Assembly: GCF_900188235.1 (NCBI RefSeq)
Contig: NZ_FZNT01000007.1
Location: 1 to 64,000 of the forward strand
Reading direction: 5' to 3'
Source of the DNA: Lutibacter agarilyticus
Lineage (GTDB): Bacteria; Bacteroidota; Bacteroidia; Flavobacteriales; Flavobacteriaceae
DNA: 64,000 nt
In this document: positions 25,449-33,733 of the stretch, piece after piece
Numbering within the stretch: position 1 is the first letter of the stretch
How the letters are laid out: each line of letters begins with the position of its first letter
The notes under the pieces: generated by a model
The model's database searches: none
Told to the model about the DNA's origin: nothing
The model's input: the letters and a program-made list of their open reading frames with translations, nothing else
Position numbers and translations under genes: made by a program

Positions 25449-26723
25449 ATGAGTACTCAAAAAATTTCAACACAAGCATTACACGCAGGTCACGATACAA
25501 CACAAACTTCAGGAACTAGGGCTGTTCCAATTTATCAATCATCATCGTATGTGTTTAATGATACTGAACACGCTGCTAATTTATTTTCATTAAAAGAATT
25601 AGGTTTTATTTATACCCGATTAAACAATCCAACAAACGATATTTTACAACAACGTTTGGCAGCTATTGAAGGTGGTGTAGGGGCAGTTGTTTTTGCTTCG
25701 GGAACTTCAGCAATTTCAACAGGATTACTAACATTATTAAAAGCAGGAGATCATATTGTAGCTTCTAGTAGTTTGTACGGAGGAACTTTTACTTTGTTAA
25801 ATGTTACTTTACCAAGATTAGGAATTACAACTACGTTTGTTGATGCTTCAAACCCTGAGAATTTTAAAGATGCTGTTCAAGACAATACTAGAGCATTTTT
25901 TGTAGAATCTTTAGGAAATCCAAAATTAGATGTATTAGATTTAGAAGCAATTGCTGAGCATTCAAAAGCAGCAGGTGTACCATTTATTGTAGATAATACA
26001 GTAGCAAGTCCGGCTTTATTAAATCCAATTAAGCACGGTGCTAACTTAGTTATTCATTCATTAACAAAATATATTGGCGGACAAGGGAATTCATTAGGAG
26101 GCGCTATTATTGATGCAGGTACTTTTGATTGGACTAGTGGAAAATTCCCTGAATTTACGGAGCCTTCAGCTGGTTACCACGGCTTGGTTTATAGTGAGGC
26201 TTTAGGAGTAGCAGCATTTACGTTTAAATTAATTTTAGAAGGATTACGTGATTTTGGTGGCGCTTTAAGTCCGTTCAACGCATTTCAAATTATTCAAGGG
26301 TTAGAAACTTTACCAGTTCGTATCAAACAACACAGTGCAAATGCATTGGAATTAGCACAATGGTTAGAAAGTAAAGAGGAAGTTGCTTGGGTAAATTATC
26401 CAGGATTAGAAAGTAGTAAATACAATGAGTTGGCTAAAAAATATCTACCAAAAGGACAAAGTGGTTTGGTAACTTTTGGTTTGAAGGGTGGTTTTGAGGC
26501 GGCTAAAAAAGTAACTGATGCAACTAAACTATTTTCATTATTAGCAAATATTGGCGATACAAAATCATTAATTATTCACCCAGCAAGTACAACACATCAG
26601 CAATTAACTAATGAGCAACAAGAAGCATCAGGAGTAACGCAAGATTTAATTCGTTTATCTGTTGGTTTAGAAGATATAGAAGATTTAAAAGCAGATTTAG
26701 AAGCAGCATTTACAACAATTTAA
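25449..26723 (+). CDS. metY: O-acetylhomoserine sulfhydrylase (aminocarboxypropyltransferase)
   Basis: A 424-residue PLP enzyme of the Cys/Met metabolism family that makes homocysteine from O-acetylhomoserine and sulfide. The PLP lysine is in SLTKYIGGQGNSLGG (about residue 206). Other blocks are YTRLNNPTNDILQQRLAA-like near the start, FASGTSAIST and the C-terminal HPASTTHQQLT. The ~425-residue length and the long insert before SGKFPEFTEPS favour MetY over MetB or MetZ. Expression is probably controlled by the two leader attenuators upstream. The next gene encodes the MetX that makes its substrate. Confidence 0.94.
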   Translation: MSTQKISTQALHAGHDTTQTSGTRAVPIYQSSSYVFNDTEHAANLFSLKELGFIYTRLNNPTNDILQQRLAAIEGGVGAVVFASGTSAISTGLLTLLKAGDHIVASSSLYGGTFTLLNVTLPRLGITTTFVDASNPENFKDAVQDNTRAFFVESLGNPKLDVLDLEAIAEHSKAAGVPFIVDNTVASPALLNPIKHGANLVIHSLTKYIGGQGNSLGGAIIDAGTFDWTSGKFPEFTEPSAGYHGLVYSEALGVAAFTFKLILEGLRDFGGALSPFNAFQIIQGLETLPVRIKQHSANALELAQWLESKEEVAWVNYPGLESSKYNELAKKYLPKGQSGLVTFGLKGGFEAAKKVTDATKLFSLLANIGDTKSLIIHPASTTHQQLTNEQQEASGVTQDLIRLSVGLEDIEDLKADLEAAFTTI

Positions 26724-26802
26724 CAAAGGATTATTGTGAAAGTATTGTGTGAGAATTTTAAATTGCGTTAATTTGCGTTTTAGTTCATAAACTTATAGAC
26801 TA

Positions 26803-26903
26803 TTGTTATCAAGAAAGGCAGAGGGAATAGACCCGTTGAAGCCTTAGCAACCCTTTATTTTTAAAGAAGGTGCTAAATTCTACCCATTATGGATAGATAA
26901 CGA
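26803..26903 (+). ncRNA. SAM-I (S-box) riboswitch
   Basis: The sequence follows the S-box consensus. P1 is TTGTTATC (26803-26810) with GATAACGA (26896-26903). The core has AAGAAAGGCAGAGGGA, then GACCCGTTGAAGCC, TTAGCAACCC and GGTGCTAAATTCTACC. SAM binding should shut off the metX-thrA fusion 97 nt downstream. A possible switch: TATTGTTAT (26801-26809), the 5' side of P1, is also perfectly complementary to ATAACAATA (26938-26946) near the start codon. Confidence 0.93.
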
Positions 26904-26999
26904 AACGTAATTACTACAGGTAATTTCTGCATTTCTCATAACAATAATTTTTTAAGTACAAACAAGCCTGAAAAGGAAGCTATTTTTAAATAATTATTG

Positions 27000-29900
27000 A
27001 TGAATCAATTAAAACAAATAACACTCACTAATTTTATTTCTGAAAAAGGAATTAAAAATGAACACATTCAACTTTCCTATGAAGTATTTGGGCAAGAATT
27101 ATATACGGCGCCTATTATTTTAGTGAATCATGCATTAACAGGTAACAGCAATGTTGCTGGTGATAATGGTTGGTGGATAGATTTAGTGGGTGAACATAAA
27201 GTAATTGATACTAATTTTTATACAATTATTTCATTCAATATTCCTGGGAATGGTTATGATGGTTTTTTGATTGAAAATTACAAAGATTTTGAAGTACGTG
27301 ATATTGCAAATATCTTTTTATTAGGATTGAAAGAATTAAAAATTGAAGGACTTTTTGCACTTATTGGAGGTTCTTTAGGTGGAGGAATTGCTTGGGAAAT
27401 GGCTGTAATTAAGCCAAATATTACAGCGCATTTAATTTTAGTAGCTACCGATTGGAAATCTACAGATTGGTTAATTGCAAACTGTCAAATTCAAGAGCAA
27501 TTTTTAACTAACTCTAGTAATCCTGTGCACGATGCGCGTATGCACGCCATGTTGTGTTACAGAACTCCTGAATCTTTTAAAGAGCGTTTTCAACGTTCAA
27601 AAAATGATGAATTAGAGATTTTTAATGTTGAAAGTTGGTTGCTACATCACGGTAAAAAATTACAAGAACGTTTTCAATTATCGGCCTATAAATTAATGAA
27701 TCAGCTGTTGAGATCTATTGATGTAACTAAAGGACGAGACGAACATGTTTTAGATACTATCAAAGCAAATATTCATATAGTTGGTGTTGATTCTGATTTA
27801 TTTTTTACGGCAGAAGAAAACAAAGAAACGCACAAACAATTAGCACTTACGCATCCCAATGTTACGTACAACGAAATTAATTCGGTACACGGACACGATG
27901 CATTTTTAATAGAGTACAAACAATTAGGAAAAATTATAGAACCAATTTTTAATAAAAGTTCTAAAAATAAAAATATGAAAGTAGTAAAATTTGGAGGAAA
28001 ATCGTTAGCGAGCGGTAAAGGTTTAGATAGTGTTTTAAGCATTATTGCAACTAAAGTCAAAAATAATGAAAAAATAGCTGTTGTTGTTTCAGCAAGAGGT
28101 AAAACTACCGATCATTTAGAATCTATTTTAGAAAAAGCAAAGAGCAGTTTACCATATAAAGAAGAGTTTGAATTGGTGAAAAATTACCAGTTAGATGTTG
28201 CTTCTGATATTGATTTATCTTCGGAGTTTCAATTGTTAGATGAAATTTTTAGAGGGGTAAATTTATTGGGAGATTACAGTGCTAAAGTAAAAGACCAAGT
28301 GTTGGCTCAAGGTGAAATAATGTCGGCTAAAACAATTGCTTTTTTATTAAACAAGCAAGGCGTAAATGCTACTTTTGCTGATACGCGTAAGCTGATTAAA
28401 ACAAACAATCAATTTGGAAATGCACAGCCTTTTGAAACAACTTCAGAAGAAAATGTGATCGAATATTTTAGAACACAGCCTGAAGATACTACTCAAATTA
28501 TTACTGGTTTTATTGGTTCAACTTTACAAGGTGAAACAACTACCTTAGGAAGAAATGGAAGTAATTATTCAGCTTCATTAATTGCTAATTTTTTGAATGC
28601 TCAAGAATTTCAAAATTACACGCATGTTGATGGTATTTACACGGCAAACCCTGATTTAGTTGAAAATGCTCAAAAAATTGAAAAATTAAGTTATCAAGAA
28701 GCCAATGAAATGGCCAATTTTGGAGCAAACATTTTACACGCAAAAACAATTATTCCGTTAATTGAAAAAAATATTCCGTTAAGGATTTTAAATACGTTTA
28801 ACAATGATAATACGGGAACTTTAATTGGTTCTGAAACAGAGCGTGGCGGAATTAAATCATTATCAGTTGAGCAAGATGTAGCTTTGGTAAATTTAATTGG
28901 GCGAGGATTGTTAGGTAAAGTTGGTGTTGATGGTAGAATTTTTGGAGCTTTAGGAAAAGAAAAAATTAGTGTTAGTATTATTTCTCAAGGTTCTTCGGAA
29001 AGAGGAATTGGGTTTATTGTTGACGCTAAAGATGGTTACAAAGCAAAAAGAGTTTTAGAAGAAGAGTTTAAAACAGAGTTTCAAAGTAAAGATGTAAGTC
29101 AGATTTATATTACAGAAAATGTGTCGGTAATTTCAATTGTAGGGCAAAGCTTACACTCTTTCAATCAGCCGTATAGCGCTTTAATTAAAAACCATATTAC
29201 ACCAATATTAATTAACAATACGGTTACTGGTGAAAATGTATGTTTGGTGGTAAAGAAAACCGATTTAAATAAAGCGGTAAATGTAATTCACGGTGAAATT
29301 TTTGGAGTATCAAAAAATATTAACATAGCTATTTTTGGTAAAGGATTAGTTGGTGGAACGTTGATTAACCAAATCTTAAAGAGCAAAGAAAATATTATAA
29401 AAAGAAAGAACATCAGCTTAAATATTTTTGCTGTGGCAAATTCTTCAAAAGTGTTGTTGAATAAAAATGGAGTGGACCAAAACTGGGAGCAAGATTTAGC
29501 AAATGCTTCTGAAGACAATAATGTTCAAACAATTATAGATTACGCAGAGAAAAATCATTTAGAAAATTTAATTGCCATTGACAATACGGCAAATAGTGCC
29601 TTTGTTCAAAATTATATTGATTTAGTTGAAAACGGGTTCGATTTAATTTCTTCAAATAAAATTGCCAATACATTAGATTATGAGTTTTATAAAGAATTGC
29701 GTAAAAAATTAAAGGAAAATAAAAAAGCATATTTATACGAAACCAATGTTGGCGCAGGTTTGCCATTAATTGATACTATAAAGTTATTACACGATTCTGG
29801 TGAAAATATTACGCAAATTAGAGGTGTGTTCTCTGGTTCGTTAAGTTATTTGTTTAACAATTTTTCAGTGCAAGACAGACCTTTTAGTGAGGTGTTAAAA

Positions 29901-30389
29901 GAAGCTATTGAAAAGGGTTATACAGAACCTGATCCGCGTGAAGATTTATGTGGAAATGATGTTGGACGTAAATTATTGATTTTAGCTCGTGAATTGGATT
30001 TGCAAAATGAGTTTACCGATGTGAAAATTGAAAACTTGATTCCTGAAGATTTAAGAGAAGGTTCTTCAGAAGAGTTTTTAGGTAAATTAGCTGAAATGGA
30101 TGCGCCTTATAAAGCAATAAAAGATGCTCAAAAAGAAGGTCATGTGCTGCGATATATTGGTGACTTGTCTGGGGATTTACAACAAGATAAAGGAGTGTTA
30201 GAAGTGAAATTAATTTCAGTACCTGCGAATAGTGCTTTAGGTCAAATTCAAGGTGCCGATGCTATTTTTGAAGTATTTACAGAATCGTATGGAGAAAAAC
30301 CAATTGTAATTCAAGGAGCCGGAGCCGGAGCTGCAGTTACTGCAAGAGGTGTATTTGGTGATATTTTACGATTGGCAGAAAAAAATTAA
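27000..30389 (+). CDS. Fused homoserine O-acetyltransferase / aspartokinase / homoserine dehydrogenase
   Basis: A 1129-residue fusion; I start at the ATG at 27000, not the adjoining TTG. Residues 1-~320 form an alpha/beta-hydrolase MetX domain with nucleophile GGSLGGG, acid VGVDSDLFF and His in VHGHDAFL. Residues ~326-770 are aspartokinase (KFGGKSLASG, TLGRNGSNYSAS, two ACT domains). Residues ~773-1129 are homoserine dehydrogenase (IAIFGKGLVGG, GAGLPLIDTIK, GVFSGSLSYLFN, PDPREDLCGNDVGRK). One polypeptide thus covers aspartate phosphorylation, aspartate-semialdehyde reduction and homoserine acetylation. The kinase motif has Lys where KFGGTS is usual. A SAM-I riboswitch controls it. Confidence 0.93.
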   Translation: MNQLKQITLTNFISEKGIKNEHIQLSYEVFGQELYTAPIILVNHALTGNSNVAGDNGWWIDLVGEHKVIDTNFYTIISFNIPGNGYDGFLIENYKDFEVRDIANIFLLGLKELKIEGLFALIGGSLGGGIAWEMAVIKPNITAHLILVATDWKSTDWLIANCQIQEQFLTNSSNPVHDARMHAMLCYRTPESFKERFQRSKNDELEIFNVESWLLHHGKKLQERFQLSAYKLMNQLLRSIDVTKGRDEHVLDTIKANIHIVGVDSDLFFTAEENKETHKQLALTHPNVTYNEINSVHGHDAFLIEYKQLGKIIEPIFNKSSKNKNMKVVKFGGKSLASGKGLDSVLSIIATKVKNNEKIAVVVSARGKTTDHLESILEKAKSSLPYKEEFELVKNYQLDVASDIDLSSEFQLLDEIFRGVNLLGDYSAKVKDQVLAQGEIMSAKTIAFLLNKQGVNATFADTRKLIKTNNQFGNAQPFETTSEENVIEYFRTQPEDTTQIITGFIGSTLQGETTTLGRNGSNYSASLIANFLNAQEFQNYTHVDGIYTANPDLVENAQKIEKLSYQEANEMANFGANILHAKTIIPLIEKNIPLRILNTFNNDNTGTLIGSETERGGIKSLSVEQDVALVNLIGRGLLGKVGVDGRIFGALGKEKISVSIISQGSSERGIGFIVDAKDGYKAKRVLEEEFKTEFQSKDVSQIYITENVSVISIVGQSLHSFNQPYSALIKNHITPILINNTVTGENVCLVVKKTDLNKAVNVIHGEIFGVSKNINIAIFGKGLVGGTLINQILKSKENIIKRKNISLNIFAVANSSKVLLNKNGVDQNWEQDLANASEDNNVQTIIDYAEKNHLENLIAIDNTANSAFVQNYIDLVENGFDLISSNKIANTLDYEFYKELRKKLKENKKAYLYETNVGAGLPLIDTIKLLHDSGENITQIRGVFSGSLSYLFNNFSVQDRPFSEVLKEAIEKGYTEPDPREDLCGNDVGRKLLILARELDLQNEFTDVKIENLIPEDLREGSSEEFLGKLAEMDAPYKAIKDAQKEGHVLRYIGDLSGDLQQDKGVLEVKLISVPANSALGQIQGADAIFEVFTESYGEKPIVIQGAGAGAAVTARGVFGDILRLAEKN

Positions 30390-30422
30390 GAAATAAAATA
30401 TAGAACCTAACAGGTTTAAAAT

Positions 30423-30507
30423 GCGTTAGCGATAGGAGTGATATCCTTTTTTGATGTGTAACGTAAAAAAAGATTTAACGGATAGCGCGACCTGAAAGGG
30501 AACGCCC
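30423..30507 (+). other. Structured intergenic element between the metX-thrA fusion and metZ
   Basis: GCGTT (30423-30427) pairs with AACGC (30501-30505) as an outer stem. CTTTTTT (30446-30452) pairs with A7-G (30465-30472) as an inner arm. CCT-GAAA-GGG (30491-30500) makes a small tetraloop hairpin. The layout resembles intergenic elements I associate with flavobacterial genomes, but I cannot verify this. It may be a dispersed repeat or an RNA control element for metZ. Confidence 0.5.
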
Positions 30508-30527
30508 AAAAAAAGTAATAGATTAAA

Positions 30528-31697
30528 ATGGATAGCAAAAATTTTGAAACAGAGGCGATACGTACGCAAATAGAACGATCTCAATTTCAGGAGCATACAA
30601 CACCAATGTATGTAACTTCAAGTTTTGTGTTTGATGATGCTGAAGATATGCGAGCTTCGTTTACTGAAGAAAAAATTAAAAATATTTATTCGCGTTATAG
30701 CAATCCAAATACTTCTGAATTTGTTGAGAAAGTAATGAAAATGGAAGGTGCAGAAGATGGTTATGCGTTTGCTTCAGGTATGGCAGCTATTTATTCAACC
30801 TTTGCTGCGTTGTTAAGTAGCGGAGATCATATTGTTTCGGCACGTTCAATTTTTGGTTCAACACATACGTTGTTTACCAAGTATTTTCCGAAGTGGAATA
30901 TTTCAACATCTTATTTTGATATTAATAATCCTGATGAAATTGAAGCGCTAATTACGCCTTCAACAAAAATATTATATGCAGAATCTCCAACAAATCCTGG
31001 AGTTGATATTATAGATTTAGAGTTGTTGGGTGCAATTGCTAAAAAACACAATTTATTATTAATTATTGATAATTGTTTTGCAACACCTTACATTCAGCAG
31101 CCTATAAAATATGGTGCAGATTTAGTGGTACATTCTGCTACCAAATTAATGGATGGACAAGGAAGAGTTTTGGGAGGAGTAACCGTTGGAAAAGCTGATT
31201 TGATTCGTGAAATTTATTTATTTGCGCGTAATACGGGTCCGTCATTAGCGCCTTTCAACGCTTGGACCTTGAGTAAAAGTTTGGAAACATTGGCAGTTCG
31301 TGTTGATAGGCACTGTGAAAATGCGTTAAAAATTGCCGAGGTTTTAGAAAATAATGAATTTATTTCAAAAGTAAAATACCCGTTTTTAAAATCGCATCCA
31401 CAATATGAAATTGCTAAAAAGCAAATGAAATTAGGTGGAAATATTATTGCTATTGAGGTAAAAGGAGGTATTGAAGCTGGTCGTAAATTTTTAAACAGTA
31501 TTAAAATGTGCTCATTGTCGGCTAATTTAGGAGATACCAGAACTATTGTTACGCACCCAGCATCGACTACGCATAGTAAATTAAGTGAAGATGAACAGCT
31601 TGAAGTAGGTATTACGCCAGGTTTGGTTCGTATTTCAGTTGGGTTAGAAAATGTAAATGATGTAATTGAAGACATTACTCAAGCGTTAAAATCGTAA
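30528..31697 (+). CDS. metZ: O-succinylhomoserine sulfhydrylase-type PLP enzyme
   Basis: A 389-residue Cys/Met metabolism PLP enzyme. The PLP lysine lies in HSATKLMDGQGR (about residue 205). Other blocks are IYSRYSNPNTSEFVEK, FASGMAAIYSTFAALL and HPASTTHSKL. The shorter length and N-terminal pattern (TEAIRTQIERSQFQEHTTPMY, partly shown) fit MetZ better than MetY. Substrate choice (O-acetyl- or O-succinyl-homoserine, cysteine or sulfide) is not certain. Because the upstream MetX makes the acetyl ester, both MetY and MetZ may use it. Confidence 0.87.
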   Translation: MDSKNFETEAIRTQIERSQFQEHTTPMYVTSSFVFDDAEDMRASFTEEKIKNIYSRYSNPNTSEFVEKVMKMEGAEDGYAFASGMAAIYSTFAALLSSGDHIVSARSIFGSTHTLFTKYFPKWNISTSYFDINNPDEIEALITPSTKILYAESPTNPGVDIIDLELLGAIAKKHNLLLIIDNCFATPYIQQPIKYGADLVVHSATKLMDGQGRVLGGVTVGKADLIREIYLFARNTGPSLAPFNAWTLSKSLETLAVRVDRHCENALKIAEVLENNEFISKVKYPFLKSHPQYEIAKKQMKLGGNIIAIEVKGGIEAGRKFLNSIKMCSLSANLGDTRTIVTHPASTTHSKLSEDEQLEVGITPGLVRISVGLENVNDVIEDITQALKS

Positions 31698-31754
31698 ATT
31701 TTTAGGGATATTTATGTAGATATGTTAAAACTTACACAACTAATAATCTAAAAG

Positions 31755-31794
31755 CCTATCGAGTTGGTAGGGTAATAAAAAAAGTGTATGTTTG
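31755..31794 (+). promoter_or_regulatory. Promoter with overlapping palindrome upstream of the cys operon
   Basis: TTG (31764-31766), 20 bp, TATGTTTG (31787-31794) form a consensus promoter. An inverted repeat CCTATC (31755-31760) / GGTAGG (31766-31771) straddles the -33 TTG, as a repressor or activator operator would. The first gene starts at 31822. Confidence 0.65.
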
Positions 31795-31821
31795 TACCCG
31801 AAAAAATAGTTAATAAATAGA

Positions 31822-32091
31822 ATGGTGTTAGATCAATTTTTTATTTCAAACAAAAACAACAAAGAGGAAGATTCATTTAAAAGTGATAAATCTTCTGAAA
31901 AACCTGCAAGAAGTATTGTAAAGGCTATAAGCTGGAGGATATTAGGTACTATAGATACTATTGTTATTTCTTGGATTATAACAGGGGAAATTACCTTGGC
32001 ATTGTCTATAGGGTCAATTGAGGTGTTAACAAAAATGGTATTGTACTTTTTTCATGAAAGACTTTGGAATATTGTAAAATGGGGCAAATAA
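31822..32091 (+). CDS. DUF2061 membrane protein
   Basis: An 89-residue protein whose last ~60 residues match DUF2061 (AISWRILGTIDTIVISWIIT, SIGSIEVLTKMVLYFFHERLWN), a two-helix membrane domain. The first 30 residues are charged and cytoplasmic. DUF2061 genes often accompany assimilatory sulfate reduction genes, as here, but the role is unknown. Its stop overlaps the cysH start (TAATG), so translation is coupled. Confidence 0.88.
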   Translation: MVLDQFFISNKNNKEEDSFKSDKSSEKPARSIVKAISWRILGTIDTIVISWIITGEITLALSIGSIEVLTKMVLYFFHERLWNIVKWGK

Positions 32092-32708
32092 TGGAGAATT
32101 TAGATATAGAACAAATAAATAAAGATTTAAAAGGGAAATCACCTGAGGAAATAATTACTTGGGCTTTAAGTATTGCTAAAAATCCTTTGGTAACTACAAA
32201 TTTTAGACCTTATGAGGTGGCAATTTTAAGTGCTTGTACACAAGTAGATTCAGAATTAAAAGTGATTTGGTGTGATACGGGGTATAACACACCTCAAACG
32301 TATAAGCATGCAAATGAATTGATTAATTCTTTAGAATTAAATGTGCATTTATATGTGCCAAAACAAACATCATCTTACAGAGATGCTGTAATGGGAATTC
32401 CTCAAATTGAAGATCCTAACCACGCTATTTTTACAGAACAAGTAAAGTTAGAACCTTTTAATAGAGCAATGGCAGAGCATAAGCCTGATGTTTGGTTTAC
32501 AAACTTAAGAGCAGGCCAAACAGCATTTAGAAACAGTATTGATATTGTTTCTATGAGTAAAGACGGTTTGTTAAAAGTTAGCCCTTTTTATCATTGGTCA
32601 GATGAACAATTAGATACTTATTTAGAAGAGCGTAATTTGCCAAATGAGTTTAAGTATTTTGACCCAACAAAAGTATTATCGAATAGAGAATGTGGATTGC
32701 ATTCATAA
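32091..32708 (+). CDS. cysH: Phosphoadenosine phosphosulfate reductase CysH
   Basis: A 205-residue reductase forming sulfite from (P)APS. I start at the ATG overlapping the DUF2061 stop (32091); an in-frame upstream ATG lies inside that gene. The catalytic cysteine is in the C-terminal SNRECGLHS. TNLRAGQTAFR and LLKVSPFYHWSDEQL are family blocks. The paired cysteines that bind the [4Fe-4S] cluster in APS reductases are not present, so it looks like the PAPS-dependent type. No APS kinase (cysC) is visible in this window. It is immediately followed by cysD. Confidence 0.9.
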   Translation: MENLDIEQINKDLKGKSPEEIITWALSIAKNPLVTTNFRPYEVAILSACTQVDSELKVIWCDTGYNTPQTYKHANELINSLELNVHLYVPKQTSSYRDAVMGIPQIEDPNHAIFTEQVKLEPFNRAMAEHKPDVWFTNLRAGQTAFRNSIDIVSMSKDGLLKVSPFYHWSDEQLDTYLEERNLPNEFKYFDPTKVLSNRECGLHS

Positions 32709-32718
32709 AAATAGAATA

Positions 32719-33618
32719 ATGACAGATACGTTACAAATAAACGCATTAGAGAACGAAGCAATTTATATTTTTAGAGAAGTTGCAGCGCAATTTAAAAAAC
32801 CAGTATTATTATTTTCTGGTGGAAAAGACTCAATTACTTTAGTAAGATTGGCTCAAAAAGCATTTTATCCTGCTAAAATTCCTTTTCCATTAATGCATAT
32901 TGATACAGGACACAATTTTCCTGAAACTATTGAATTTAGAGATCGTTTGGTTGAAGAATTAGGCTTAGAATTAATTGTACGAAATGTACAAGATTCTATT
33001 GATGAAGGAAAAGTGAAGGAAGAGTCAGGAAGATATTCAAGTAGAAATATGTTGCAAACGACCACTTTATTAGATGCTATTGAAGAGTTTAAATTTGATG
33101 CTTGTATTGGTGGTGCACGTCGTGATGAAGAAAAAGCAAGAGCTAAAGAGCGTATATTTTCAGTGCGTGATGATTTCGGGCAATGGGATGAAAAAAACCA
33201 ACGTCCTGAATTATTTGATATGTTAAACGGTGAAATTGACTTTGGACAAAATGTTCGTGTTTTTCCAATTTCAAATTGGACAGAATTAGATGTGTGGACG
33301 TATATTGAACGTGAAGATTTAGAAATTCCTTCAATTTATTTTGCACACAAACGTCAAGTGTTTTTAAGAGACGGACTTATTTGGTCAGCATCAGAATACG
33401 TTTATAGAGATGAAGAAGAGGAAGTTGAAGAGCGTATGGTTCGTTTTAGAACGGTTGGAGATATGAGTTGTACAGCAGCTGTAGATTCTTATGCAACTAC
33501 AATTAGTAAGGTAGTTGAGGAGATTAGAGATTCAAGTATTTCAGAACGTGGTGCTAGAATTGATGATAAAAGATCTGAAGCAGCAATGGAAGAGCGCAAA
33601 CAACAAGGGTATTTCTAA
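32719..33618 (+). CDS. cysD: Sulfate adenylyltransferase subunit 2 CysD
   Basis: A 299-residue PP-loop ATPase that, with CysN, makes APS from ATP and sulfate. The PP motif LLFSGGKDSITLVRLA is at about residues 30-45. Downstream are MHIDTGHNFPET, IGGARRDEEKARAKER and RFRTVGDMSCTAAV. I start at MTDTLQINAL (32719); the longer frame from 32644 overlaps the cysH coding end. Length is typical. Confidence 0.96.
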   Translation: MTDTLQINALENEAIYIFREVAAQFKKPVLLFSGGKDSITLVRLAQKAFYPAKIPFPLMHIDTGHNFPETIEFRDRLVEELGLELIVRNVQDSIDEGKVKEESGRYSSRNMLQTTTLLDAIEEFKFDACIGGARRDEEKARAKERIFSVRDDFGQWDEKNQRPELFDMLNGEIDFGQNVRVFPISNWTELDVWTYIEREDLEIPSIYFAHKRQVFLRDGLIWSASEYVYRDEEEEVEERMVRFRTVGDMSCTAAVDSYATTISKVVEEIRDSSISERGARIDDKRSEAAMEERKQQGYF

Positions 33619-33639
33619 AATTTTCGAAAGAAAATTTTG

Positions 33640-33725
33640 CCTTTAGCTAGTGGCTTTTAGCCTTTAGCAAATTAAAAAAAACATAAAATTAAGCCAATAG
33701 CCAAGAGCGAATGGTAAAAAGCTAA
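33640..33725. repeat. Degenerate GCYTTTAGC-type short repeats between cysD and cysN
   Basis: The gap holds repeated GCCTTTAGC / GGCTTTTAGCC words (33639-33668) and, further on, reverse-type words (AGCCAATAGCC, AAGAGC, AAAAAGCT). GGCT-TTT-AGCC makes a short hairpin. The two halves are partly complementary. No promoter with both boxes is clear. Confidence 0.35.
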
Positions 33726-33733
33726 ACAAGAAA

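Noticed and set aside
30557-30565. TACGTA words inside coding sequence (for example in metZ, rlmN and the metX fusion)
   Set aside because: They are single, lack the inverted-heptamer partner and are inside genes.
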